Position numbers and translations under genes: made by a program
In this document: in pieces, positions 13,479-19,412 of the stretch
Position numbering within the stretch: position 1 is the stretch's first letter
Layout of the letters: each line of letters opens with the position of its first letter
Notes under the pieces: generated by a model
Databases searched by the model: none
What the model was told of the DNA's origin: nothing
What the model saw: only the letters and a program-made list of their open reading frames with translations
DNA from: Propionibacteriaceae bacterium UBA6122
Lineage (GTDB): Bacteria; Actinomycetota; Actinomycetes; Propionibacteriales; Propionibacteriaceae
Direction of reading: 5' to 3'
NCBI GenBank assembly: GCA_002428365.1
Contig: DIVW01000006.1
Coordinates: 1-19,412, forward strand
Length of the DNA: 19,412 nucleotides

Positions 13479-13517
13479 GAGAGTGGGGCCAGCCGATACT
13501 CGGCTGGCGCCACTCTC
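13479..13517. terminator. Bidirectional hairpin terminator between hsp20 and the aldo/keto reductase
   Basis: Arms 13479-13496 and 13500-13517 pair over 18 positions with one G-G mismatch and a 3-base loop. The stem lies between two convergent genes and can serve both strands. It lacks a strong T-run on either side. Confidence 0.8.
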
Positions 13518-13526
13518 GCTTGCGGT

Positions 13527-14465
13527 TCAGGCGAAGGGTGCCGAAACCTTCTTCAGTCGGGCGGCATCGCTTCGGGAGAGCTTCAACTCGGCGGCGGCCA
13601 TGAGTGCCTCGATCTGTTCGGGGCGGCTCGCGCTGGCGATCGGTGCGGTGATTCCCGGCCGTCCGGCCACCCAGGCGAGGGCGACCGTGGCCGCGTCCAC
13701 ACCCAACTCGTTGGCGATGTCGACCAGTTCGTCCACCACGGCGAAGCCAGCTTCGGTGGCGTAGTGCTTCACTCGAGCCGCGCGGGCGCCGTGCAGCTCC
13801 TCGCCGGCCCGATACTTCCCGGTGAGGAAACCGGCCGCCAGCGCAAAATAGGGCACGATCGCCAGGTTGTGTTCGGCGGCCAACTCGGCCAAGCCGCCGC
13901 TTTCGACGTCGCTACGGTGCACCAGGTTGTATTCCGGCTGCAGGGCGACCGGCTTTGCCAGACCCTCGGCCTCGGCCACCGCCAACACCTCGGCGGTGCG
14001 GGCAGCGGTGAAGTTCGACAGCGCATAATGCCTGATCGAGCCCTCGGTGACCATCTGGTCGAAGGCACCAACCCATTCGGCGATCGGCACGCTCGGATCA
14101 TCCTCGTGGGCAAAGTAAAGATCGATGGTGTCGATGCCGAGGCGTCGGCGGGAGCCGTCCAGGCAAATTCGCAGATTGGACGGACGCAGGCCCCGGTGCG
14201 TGGGGTGCTTGGCCACTTTGGTGGCGATTACCAGGCCGGAATGACCACCGCGTCGCTGCAACCAGCCGCCGATGACCCGCTCCGATTCCCCGCCGGGATG
14301 CCCCGGCACCCAGGCTGAATAGACGTCGGCGGTATCAATGAAGTTGCCGCCAGCGGCAACATAGGCATCCAGTATTTGCTCAGAAGTATCCCGATCGGCC
14401 GTCCAGCCGAACACGTTGCCACCAAGGCACAGCGGGGAGACCCGCAACGACGCAAGCCGCTTCAT
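13527..14465 (-). CDS. Aldo/keto reductase
   Basis: This 312-residue (alpha/beta)8 NADPH-dependent oxidoreductase has the complete catalytic tetrad: Asp44 and Tyr49 in FIDTADVYS, Lys83 in ATKVAKH and His120 in YFAHEDD. The pattern GGNVFGWTAD...DTADVYSAW and the C-terminal PIASASRPEQIEAL match the group often annotated as general-stress or YajO/Tas-like aldo/keto reductases. ATG 14465 is preceded by TAGGCT at a 6-base distance. The substrate cannot be inferred. It forms a single-gene unit between hsp20 (convergent) and the SIMPL gene (same strand, own ribosome-binding site). Confidence 0.93.
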   Translation of the reverse strand: MKRLASLRVSPLCLGGNVFGWTADRDTSEQILDAYVAAGGNFIDTADVYSAWVPGHPGGESERVIGGWLQRRGGHSGLVIATKVAKHPTHRGLRPSNLRICLDGSRRRLGIDTIDLYFAHEDDPSVPIAEWVGAFDQMVTEGSIRHYALSNFTAARTAEVLAVAEAEGLAKPVALQPEYNLVHRSDVESGGLAELAAEHNLAIVPYFALAAGFLTGKYRAGEELHGARAARVKHYATEAGFAVVDELVDIANELGVDAATVALAWVAGRPGITAPIASASRPEQIEALMAAAELKLSRSDAARLKKVSAPFA

Positions 14466-14471
14466 GCCCGC

Positions 14472-14477
14472 AGCCTA
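14472..14477 (-). promoter_or_regulatory. -10 element of the leaderless aldo/keto reductase promoter
   Basis: On the minus strand TAGGCT ends 6 bases before ATG 14465, which suggests a leaderless transcript separate from the upstream SIMPL gene. Confidence 0.5.
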
Positions 14478-14523
14478 ACCCCCGTTGGTGGATTCACAGG
14501 CGAAGCGGACTCGGATTCTCGGC

Positions 14524-15147
14524 TCAGTCGCCGATCTGGAAATCCACGCTCAGGTGAACGCTCAGCTCGGTGGTTGAAGTCAGGTCGAGGCCGAGGTCCA
14601 ATTCGGGGGCAGCTTTGGCCATCGATTGGGAGCGAGTGGCGGCTGCGGCGTAAACCATGCGGGGCGCGTGCCGGTTCCAGGAATCACTGATCTCGGCGAT
14701 ACCGACGATCCGCTGGCCGGCGGCTGCGGCTAGGGCTTCGCCTTTTCGTCGGGCCTTTGCCATTGCCGCGGTGGCGGCGGTAATGCTGGCTTCGAACTCG
14801 TCGTAGCGCCATTCCAGCTCGTCAATCCGGACGCCCGGGCGGGCGGTGAGGGTGCCCAAGACCGCGCCAAGTTGTTCTGGGAGCACCGTGAGGGTGAGGC
14901 TGATTGCCACCCGTTGGGCCTTGACCAGAATGCCGGACCCGTTCTCGGCGTTCAGCCCGACGACTTCGAAGGCATCCTCACCAACGCCGTGTTCGGCAAG
15001 CAGCCCCACGAGTTCGCGCACCTCGGCGGCCTTTCGCAAGGCGGTGCCGCCGACGAAGCTCGACGAACCAGCGATCGTTAGGTGGAGTCGAGCCGAGGTG
15101 GCCTCGATCCGAGTGTTGTCCTCAACAGTGATTCGCAGGATGCCCAC
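14524..15147 (-). CDS. SIMPL-domain (DUF541) protein
   Basis: This 207-residue protein reads as a single SIMPL/DUF541 domain: an N-terminal beta-rich part (ITVEDNTRIEATSARLHLTI), a central VAISLTLTV strand followed by a PEQLGAVL helix, an Ala-rich helix (ASITAATAAMAKARRKGEALAAAAG) and a terminal TELSVHLSVDFQI strand. I see no signal peptide or membrane segment, whereas many family members are exported. GTG 15147 has a strong AGGAGGA site. It starts 21 bases after the kinase stop on the same strand, so it is probably the second gene of the kinase transcript. The molecular function of the family is not established, and a role in arabinose use is only a contextual idea. Confidence 0.78.
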   Translation of the reverse strand: MGILRITVEDNTRIEATSARLHLTIAGSSSFVGGTALRKAAEVRELVGLLAEHGVGEDAFEVVGLNAENGSGILVKAQRVAISLTLTVLPEQLGAVLGTLTARPGVRIDELEWRYDEFEASITAATAAMAKARRKGEALAAAAGQRIVGIAEISDSWNRHAPRMVYAAAATRSQSMAKAAPELDLGLDLTSTTELSVHLSVDFQIGD

Positions 15148-15168
15148 TTGCTCCTCCTTGGCCTGGTT

Positions 15169-16773
15169 TCAGCAGTGTTCGACGGCCGCCCGTTCGATCG
15201 CCAGACCGGCCACAAACCGCTCGGCGAAGGCCGCGAACCCGGCCACATCACCAGAATCTGGCTGGACGGTCTCCAGTGGGGCCGCGGCGAAGACTTCGGC
15301 GTTGAGGTAGTGGTCGAGGCTGGGGTGGCCGTCGTGGTCGCGAGCGTACTCGGCGAGCAAAGCGATGCCCCACGCGCCGCCCTCACCGGCGATCTCGCCC
15401 ACCGACACTGGGGTATCCAACGCTGCGGCGAGAATGCGAGCGCCGACGCCCTTGGTCTTGAACAACCCGCCGTGGGCGTAGAGCGAATCCAGGCTGACGC
15501 CTTCATCGGTGAGTACCCGCATGCCAATGCTGAGGCTGGCGAAGGCGGCAAACAGCTGAGCACGGATGAAGTTGGCCAGGTTGAAGGAGCTGTCCGGGGT
15601 GCGGACGAAGAGGGGCCGGCCCTCGCTGAAGCCGGTGATGTGTTCCCCGGAGAGGTAGTTGTAGGCCAGCAGGCCGCCAGCGTCAGCGTCCCCGGCCAAG
15701 GCGGCGTTGAACAGTGTCTCGAACACGGTGGAACTCTCGGCCTCCGCGCCCAGCGCGGCCGCGAATTCGGCGAACAGACCAGCCCAGGCGTTCAGCTCGC
15801 TGGCGCCGTTGTTGCAGTGCACCATCGCCACCAGGTCGCCAGCCGGGGTGGTGACCAGATCCAGCTCTGAGTGCTGCTGGGCGAGCGGACCTTCCAAAAC
15901 GACCATGGCGAAGATGGAGGTGCCAGCGCTGACGTTGCCAGTGCGCTTGGCCACCGAGTTGGTGGCCACCATGCCGGTGCCGGCATCGCCTTCGGGCGGA
16001 CAAAAACCCACGCCGGGACGGAGCTTGCCGCTGGGGTCGAGCAGCCGGGCGCCGTCCTCGGTCAGTGAGCCCGCGGACGCGCCTGCGGGCAGCACTTCCG
16101 GTAGCAGGTCGGCCAGTTTCCAACCGAAGCCGCGCCCGCCCACTAGGGCGTTGAAGCGCGAGGTCATGGTGGCGTCGTAGCCGCCGGTGGCCACATCGAT
16201 GGGGAACATGCCGCTGGCATCGCCCACGCCGAGCACCCGTCGTCCGGTCAAGCGGTGGTGCACGTAGCCGGCCAGGGTGGTCAGGTGAGCCAACTGTTCG
16301 ACGTGTTCTTCGCCGTTGAGGATGGCCTGATAAAGGTGAGCGATGCTCCAGCGCTGGGGAATGTTGTGCCCGAACAGCCCGGTCAGTTCGGCGCTGGCCT
16401 GCTCGGTGATGGTGTTGCGCCAGGTGCGGAAAGCCACCAGCAGGGTGTCTTCGGCGTCGAATGCCAGGTAGCCGTGCATCATCGCCGAGATACCCAGGGC
16501 ACCAACGGTCTCCAGTTCGAGGTCGTAGCGCTGCCTTACGTCGGCGGCCAGTGCGGCGTAGCAGCCCTGCAATCCGGCCCAGATTGCCTCGTCTGAGTAG
16601 GTCCAGACCCGGTCGACGAACTGGTTCTCCCAGTCGTAGGCGCCCACGGCGATCGGGGTGTGGTCTGGGCCGTTGAGGACGGCCTTGATCCGGGTGGAGC
16701 CGAACTCGATGCCCAGGGCGGTCCGACCGTCCCGAATGGCGGCCTGGAGCTCTGCCAAGGTGGTGCCGATCAT
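15169..16773 (-). CDS. FGGY-family carbohydrate kinase, probable L-ribulokinase
   Basis: This 534-residue sugar kinase has the ATP-binding GIEFGSTRIKAVL (21-33), the long conserved stretch GDAGTGMVATNSVAKRTGN (around 270-290) leading to VSAGTSIF, and the second-domain nucleotide segment EIAGEGGAWGIALLAEY near the end. It belongs to the FGGY group that accompanies araD/araA in various Firmicutes and actinobacteria, and it differs from the classical E. coli AraB in the N-terminal DWENQFVDRVWTYS segment. The partner genes araD and araA in the same locus make L-ribulose the most likely substrate; xylulose or another pentulose is the alternative. ATG 16773 has GAAGGAG at good distance. A LacI-type operator lies upstream. 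Confidence 0.88.
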   Translation of the reverse strand: MIGTTLAELQAAIRDGRTALGIEFGSTRIKAVLNGPDHTPIAVGAYDWENQFVDRVWTYSDEAIWAGLQGCYAALAADVRQRYDLELETVGALGISAMMHGYLAFDAEDTLLVAFRTWRNTITEQASAELTGLFGHNIPQRWSIAHLYQAILNGEEHVEQLAHLTTLAGYVHHRLTGRRVLGVGDASGMFPIDVATGGYDATMTSRFNALVGGRGFGWKLADLLPEVLPAGASAGSLTEDGARLLDPSGKLRPGVGFCPPEGDAGTGMVATNSVAKRTGNVSAGTSIFAMVVLEGPLAQQHSELDLVTTPAGDLVAMVHCNNGASELNAWAGLFAEFAAALGAEAESSTVFETLFNAALAGDADAGGLLAYNYLSGEHITGFSEGRPLFVRTPDSSFNLANFIRAQLFAAFASLSIGMRVLTDEGVSLDSLYAHGGLFKTKGVGARILAAALDTPVSVGEIAGEGGAWGIALLAEYARDHDGHPSLDHYLNAEVFAAAPLETVQPDSGDVAGFAAFAERFVAGLAIERAAVEHC

Positions 16774-16812
16774 CGTTGATTCTCCTTCTCAGCCCAGCGA
16801 TGGGCGAAATAG

Positions 16813-16841
16813 CACATAGTCATCATGACAGCCGGAGGCAA
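16813..16841 (-). promoter_or_regulatory. Candidate promoter of the FGGY kinase
   Basis: On the minus strand TTGCCT (16841-16836), a 17-base spacer and TATGTG (16818-16813) form a moderate -35/-10 pair about 40 bases before the start codon. The LacI-type site at 16847-16860 lies immediately upstream of the -35. The hexamers are not strong. Confidence 0.4.
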
Positions 16842-16846
16842 GCTTG

Positions 16847-16860
16847 TGCTAGCGGTAACA
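16847..16860. promoter_or_regulatory. LacI-type operator upstream of the kinase and recO
   Basis: TGCTAGCGGTAACA fits the LacI/GalR-family pattern TGNTANCGNTANCA at every fixed position, and the flanking G and C extend the symmetry to 16 bases (16846-16861). It shares this pattern with two sites in front of araD, which argues for one regulator controlling both ara units. It is also only 57 bases before the recO start. The regulator gene is not in the window. Confidence 0.72.
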
Positions 16861-16917
16861 CTCCCGATGGTGGTGCGTCGGGCGGCAGTTGTCGGTCCAG
16901 ACGGGGACAATGGCCTG

Positions 16918-17682
16918 GTGCCGACTTACCGTGATGAGGCGGTCGTGCTACGAACCCACAAACTGGGGGAGGCCGACCGGATCATCACCCTGCTCTCTCG
17001 CGGGCACGGCAAGATTCGAGCGGTGGCCAAAGGGGTGCGGCGCACGTCGTCGAAGTTCGGCGCTCGCTTGGAGCCCTTCACTCACGTCGATCTGCAGTTC
17101 GCCACCGGCCGCACCCTCGACGTGATCACCCAGGCAGTGACCCTGCACCCCTACTCCGAGCCGCTGGGGCGCGACTATGAGCGCTACACCACCGGCCAGG
17201 TGATGATCGAGACCGCTGATCGGCTGGTGACCGAGGAGGGGTTGCCATCGCTACGGCAATTCCAGCTCCTGCTGGGCGGCCTGCAGGCGCTCACCGCCGG
17301 CACCTTTGATGGGCCCCGACCGCCGGCGATGGTGATGGACGCCTACCTGCTGCGAGCAATCTCCTCGGCCGGCTATGCGCCGAACCTGGTCGACTGCGCG
17401 CGCTGCGGTGAGTCCGGGCCCCATGAGGCCTTCTCGCCAGTGATGGGCGGGCTGGTCTGTCGCTCCTGCCGTCCGCCGGGATCGGCCCATGTCGAGCCGG
17501 CGACCATCGCTTATCTGGTGGCGCTGGTGGGTGGAGATTGGGTCGCCACCCGGGACGTGGGGCCAGCAACGGTGCGCCAGGGCAGTGGCCTAGTGGCGGC
17601 CTTTCTGAGCTGGCAGCTTGAGCGCGGCCTGCGCTCATTGCGGCATCTGGATCGCTCCCGGCCAGACTCCGTACCGGGCTAA
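16918..17682 (+). CDS. recO: DNA repair protein RecO
   Basis: RecO loads RecA on SSB-coated single strands in the RecFOR pathway. From GTG 16918 the protein has 254 residues: an OB fold with TYRDEAVVLRTHKLGEADRI (residues 3-22) and AVAKGVRRTSSKFGARLEPF, a helical domain, and a zinc motif formed by Cys150, Cys153, Cys171 and Cys174 (CARC...CRSC). The frame is open to 16825, but the extra 31 residues have no family resemblance, and the family N-terminus is M-x-TYRDEA. GACAAT, 6 bases upstream, may be the -10 of a leaderless transcript. In many actinobacteria recO sits beside era and uppS. Here it lies between the two arms of the arabinose genes. Confidence 0.95.
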   Translation: MPTYRDEAVVLRTHKLGEADRIITLLSRGHGKIRAVAKGVRRTSSKFGARLEPFTHVDLQFATGRTLDVITQAVTLHPYSEPLGRDYERYTTGQVMIETADRLVTEEGLPSLRQFQLLLGGLQALTAGTFDGPRPPAMVMDAYLLRAISSAGYAPNLVDCARCGESGPHEAFSPVMGGLVCRSCRPPGSAHVEPATIAYLVALVGGDWVATRDVGPATVRQGSGLVAAFLSWQLERGLRSLRHLDRSRPDSVPG

Positions 17683-17716
17683 GCAACGCTGCTGAGGGGT
17701 CGGCCTCAGCGTTGCT
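17682..17716 (+). terminator. Hairpin terminator after recO
   Basis: AGCAACGCTG (17682-17691) and CAGCGTTGCT (17707-17716) form a perfect 10-base-pair stem that begins at the recO stop codon. It separates recO transcription from the araDA promoter. The 3' side is AATTGC, so it has no strong T-run. Confidence 0.7.
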
Positions 17717-17742
17717 AATTGCACAACAAACCGTGATCCAAC

Positions 17743-17756
17743 TGTTATCGGTAGCC
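17743..17756. promoter_or_regulatory. LacI-type operator 1 of araDA
   Basis: TGTTATCGGTAGCC matches TGNTANCGNTANCA except for the last base. Its left eleven bases (17743-17753) are the perfect inverted complement of 17775-17785 in operator 2. It lies just upstream of the candidate -35. Confidence 0.62.
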
Positions 17757-17757
17757 C

Positions 17758-17786
17758 CTGTCGTCTCGGCGTGATACCGATAACAT
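17758..17786 (+). promoter_or_regulatory. Candidate araDA promoter
   Basis: CTGTCG (17758-17763), a 17-base spacer and TAACAT (17781-17786) form a -35/-10 pair bracketed by the two operators; the -10 overlaps operator 2. A regulator bound there would block RNA polymerase directly. The -35 is weak. Confidence 0.5.
17772..17785. promoter_or_regulatory. LacI-type operator 2 of araDA
   Basis: TGATACCGATAACA matches TGNTANCGNTANCA at every fixed position and overlaps the -10. The distance to operator 1 is 29 bases, about three helical turns, which would allow two dimers to sit on the same face of the DNA. Confidence 0.68.
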
Positions 17787-17838
17787 GGGCTTGTCGGACA
17801 CCGAGGTCCGAGGTCGGTTGAAAGGGAAGTGCAGCACA

Positions 17839-17898
17839 GTGGCTGGCTTGATCCTCTGTTCTTCAACGCGTCACCAGATCGCCGGAGAACCCTCGTGA
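17839..17898 (+). CDS. Possible 19-codon upstream ORF coupled to araD
   Basis: A small frame, MAGLILCSSTRHQIAGEPS, starts at GTG 17839 behind AAGGGAAG (17822-17829) and ends in a TGA that overlaps the proposed araD start (GTGA). The ribosome-binding site is at least as good as that of araD. It could be a coupling ORF, a leader peptide, or a chance frame. No repeated codon suggests attenuation. If araD actually begins at GTG 17829, this frame would be meaningless. Confidence 0.35.
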   Translation: MAGLILCSSTRHQIAGEPS

Positions 17899-18584
17899 GC
17901 GCCATCGCAGACGAGCTACGCGCCGTCGTCGAGGCGCTCAAGGTCGAGGTCGCTGCGCTCCATGCTGAGCTGCCCCGCAACCAGCTGGTGGTCTGGACGG
18001 CCGGCAATGTCTCGGCCCGAGTGCCGGGCGCCGACCTGTTGGTGATCAAGCCCTCAGGGGTCTCCTACGACGACTTGGATGCCGAAGCCATGGTGGTCTG
18101 CGACTTCGACGGCAACCTGGTTGAAGGCACCCGAAACCCGTCCTCGGATACTGCGGCCCACGCCTATGTCTACCGTCACCTGCCTGAAGTCGGCGGTGTC
18201 GTGCACACCCACTCCGACTACGCCACCGCCTGGGCGGCCCGGCGCGAGCCGATTCCGTGTGTGTTGACGATGATCGCCGACGAGTTCGGTGGCGACATTC
18301 CGGTTGGCCCCTTCGCTCTAATCGGTGACGACTCAATTGGCCGCGGCATTGTCGAGACGCTGCAGACCAGCCGTTCTCGGGCGGTGCTGATGGCCAACCA
18401 TGGCCCCTTCACCATCGGCGGGAACGCCCGGGATGCAGTCAAGGCTGCGGTGATGGTCGAAGACGTGGCGCGGACCGTCCATCTGTCTCGGCAGCTCGGC
18501 GAGCCGATCCGACTCGCTCAAAGCGACATCGATCGGCTTTTCGATCGTTATCAGAACGTCTATGGACAAGGGAGTGCCAAGTGA
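17895..18584 (+). CDS. araD: L-ribulose-5-phosphate 4-epimerase AraD
   Basis: This class II aldolase-fold enzyme converts L-ribulose 5-phosphate to D-xylulose 5-phosphate. From GTG 17895 it has 229 residues, close to the 231 of E. coli AraD. The active-site blocks are WTAGNVSAR (34-42), KPSGVSYDD (52-60), SSDTAAH (83-89), the zinc pair His104/His106 in VVHTHSDYAT and the third zinc His169 in MANHGPF. The ribosome-binding site GGAG precedes GTG 17895 by 7 bases. The in-frame GTG 17829 would add 22 residues without family resemblance. The stop overlaps the araA start (GTGA). Confidence 0.95.
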   Translation: MSAIADELRAVVEALKVEVAALHAELPRNQLVVWTAGNVSARVPGADLLVIKPSGVSYDDLDAEAMVVCDFDGNLVEGTRNPSSDTAAHAYVYRHLPEVGGVVHTHSDYATAWAARREPIPCVLTMIADEFGGDIPVGPFALIGDDSIGRGIVETLQTSRSRAVLMANHGPFTIGGNARDAVKAAVMVEDVARTVHLSRQLGEPIRLAQSDIDRLFDRYQNVYGQGSAK

Positions 18585-19412
18585 GTAAGCAGGTTTGGTT
18601 CCTGACCGGAAGCCAAGGGCTCTATGGCGACGATGTGCTGGATCAGGTTCGTGACCAGTCCGCGCAGATTTCCTCAGCGCTGGCCGCCTCGCCGGCGATT
18701 CCGGTACAAATCGTTGCCAAGCCCACGCTCACTGATGCCTCCGCGATTCGCCAGGTGATGTTGGCGGCCAATGCTGATGACGACTGCGTCGGCGTGATCG
18801 CCTGGATGCACACCTTCTCCCCGGCCAAAATGTGGATCGGTGGTCTGGACGCCTTGCGCAAGCCGTTCCTGCACCTGCACACCCAGGTGAACACTGAGCT
18901 GCCCTGGGCCAGCATCGACATGGATTTCATGAACCTCAATCAGGCCGCCCATGGTGACCGTGAGTTCGCCTTTATTGCCACCCGACTAGGGGTTCCGCGC
19001 AAGACGGTGTCCGGTCACGTGAGTGACGAGCGGGTGCAGGCTCGGATTGGGGTCTGGGCGCGCGCTGCCCTGGGTCGCGCTGAAATGGCCACGCTGAAAC
19101 TGGTGCGCTTCGGCGACAACATGCGCAACGTCGCGGTCACTGAGGGTGACAAGGTTGAGGCGGAGCGTCGCTTCGGAGTTTCGGTGAACACCTACGGGGT
19201 CAACGATCTGGTAGCAGTTGTTGACGCGGTAAGTGACGCCGAAATCTCGGCGCTGGTCGCCGAGTACCTCGACAGTTACGACGTTGCCGCGGAACTTCTG
19301 CCCGGCGCTGAGCGCCACGAATCGCTGCGCTATGGCGCCCGGATCGAGGTGGCCCTGCGCAAGTTTGTGGTGGAGGGCGGCTACGGCGCCTTCACCACCA
19401 ACTTCGAGGACC
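18581..19412 (+). CDS. araA: L-arabinose isomerase AraA (N-terminal part)
   Basis: GTG 18581 overlaps the araD stop and has AAGGGAG upstream. The frame stays open to the window end, giving 277 codons of a protein normally near 500. The start VWFLTGSQGLYGDDVLDQV and the later segments WMHTFSPAKMWIGGL, HTQVNTELPW, DMDFMNLNQAAHGDREF and VRFGDNMRNVAVTEGDK are typical of AraA, which converts L-arabinose to L-ribulose with Mn2+. The C-terminal half, with the remaining metal ligands, lies outside. It is the third gene of the arabinose route in this locus. Confidence 0.97.
   Translation, partial: MSKQVWFLTGSQGLYGDDVLDQVRDQSAQISSALAASPAIPVQIVAKPTLTDASAIRQVMLAANADDDCVGVIAWMHTFSPAKMWIGGLDALRKPFLHLHTQVNTELPWASIDMDFMNLNQAAHGDREFAFIATRLGVPRKTVSGHVSDERVQARIGVWARAALGRAEMATLKLVRFGDNMRNVAVTEGDKVEAERRFGVSVNTYGVNDLVAVVDAVSDAEISALVAEYLDSYDVAAELLPGAERHESLRYGARIEVALRKFVVEGGYGAFTTNFED

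Noticed and set aside
16825..16917. Upstream start for recO
   Set aside because: The extra 31 residues lack family resemblance, and the frame would run through the LacI-type operator; the known RecO N-terminus begins at TYRDEA.
1..19412. CRISPR array, tRNA/rRNA gene, prophage or transposase
   Set aside because: No regularly spaced repeats, no cloverleaf-like sequences and no recombinase or phage proteins were found on either strand.

Overview
This is a GC-rich, gene-dense, essentially housekeeping segment from a high-GC Gram-positive bacterium (Actinomycetota). The evidence is the order phoH-ybeY-CNNM/CBS protein-era with recO and uppS nearby, an actinobacterial-type RecO and long LeuA, a MocR/YczE pair, and several start codons that sit 6-7 bases after a -10 hexamer (leaderless transcripts). 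A Propionibacteriales-like lineage is my guess from the mix of genes; the sequence alone does not prove it. There is no tRNA, rRNA, CRISPR array, integrase or transposase gene. No gene-free stretch exceeds 300 bases.

Layout. (1) 1-704: the end of phoH, then ybeY, overlapping by ATGA. (2) 749-2963: a divergent pair, a MocR-type regulator (minus) and a YczE-family membrane protein (plus), inserted into the phoH-ybeY-CNNM-era cluster. (3) 3028-5267: CNNM/CBS membrane protein and era, overlapping by ATGA. (4) 5273-6135: a large perfect inverted repeat, then yggS. (5) 6192-9674: a leucine leader peptide with alternative hairpins, leuA, a GC hairpin, then argG from its own leaderless promoter. (6) 9790-11060: a Tat-type DUF2271 lipoprotein and a PepSY-type membrane protein; converging on them from the other strand are uppS and apbE (12860-11176). 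A REP-like repeat doublet lies between the convergent ends. (7) 12960-13444: an hsp20 gene behind a perfect CIRCE operator. (8) 14465-13527: an aldo/keto reductase. (9) 14524 to the end: an L-arabinose block, with a SIMPL-domain gene and an FGGY kinase (araB-like) on minus, recO on plus, then araD and araA (cut by the window end) on plus.

How the genes work together. phoH/ybeY/era are rRNA-maturation genes. leuA and argG are amino-acid biosynthesis genes, and leuA carries classical leucine-codon leader control. The DUF2271 lipoprotein, PepSY protein and ApbE flavin transferase form a plausible membrane redox module that needs covalent FMN. The FGGY kinase, AraD and AraA make up the three-step route from L-arabinose to D-xylulose 5-phosphate. 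Their two divergent transcription units share LacI-type operators (pattern TGNTANCGNTANCA) that flank the DNA-repair gene recO, so recO sits inside the sugar regulon.

The most notable observations are the ara operators around recO, the leuA leader in which the ribosome-binding site is repeated inside the leader peptide gene, the DUF2271/PepSY/ApbE module, the CIRCE-hsp20 link, two unexplained repeat elements, and a 19-codon upstream ORF that overlaps the araD start. I see no clearly unprecedented system.
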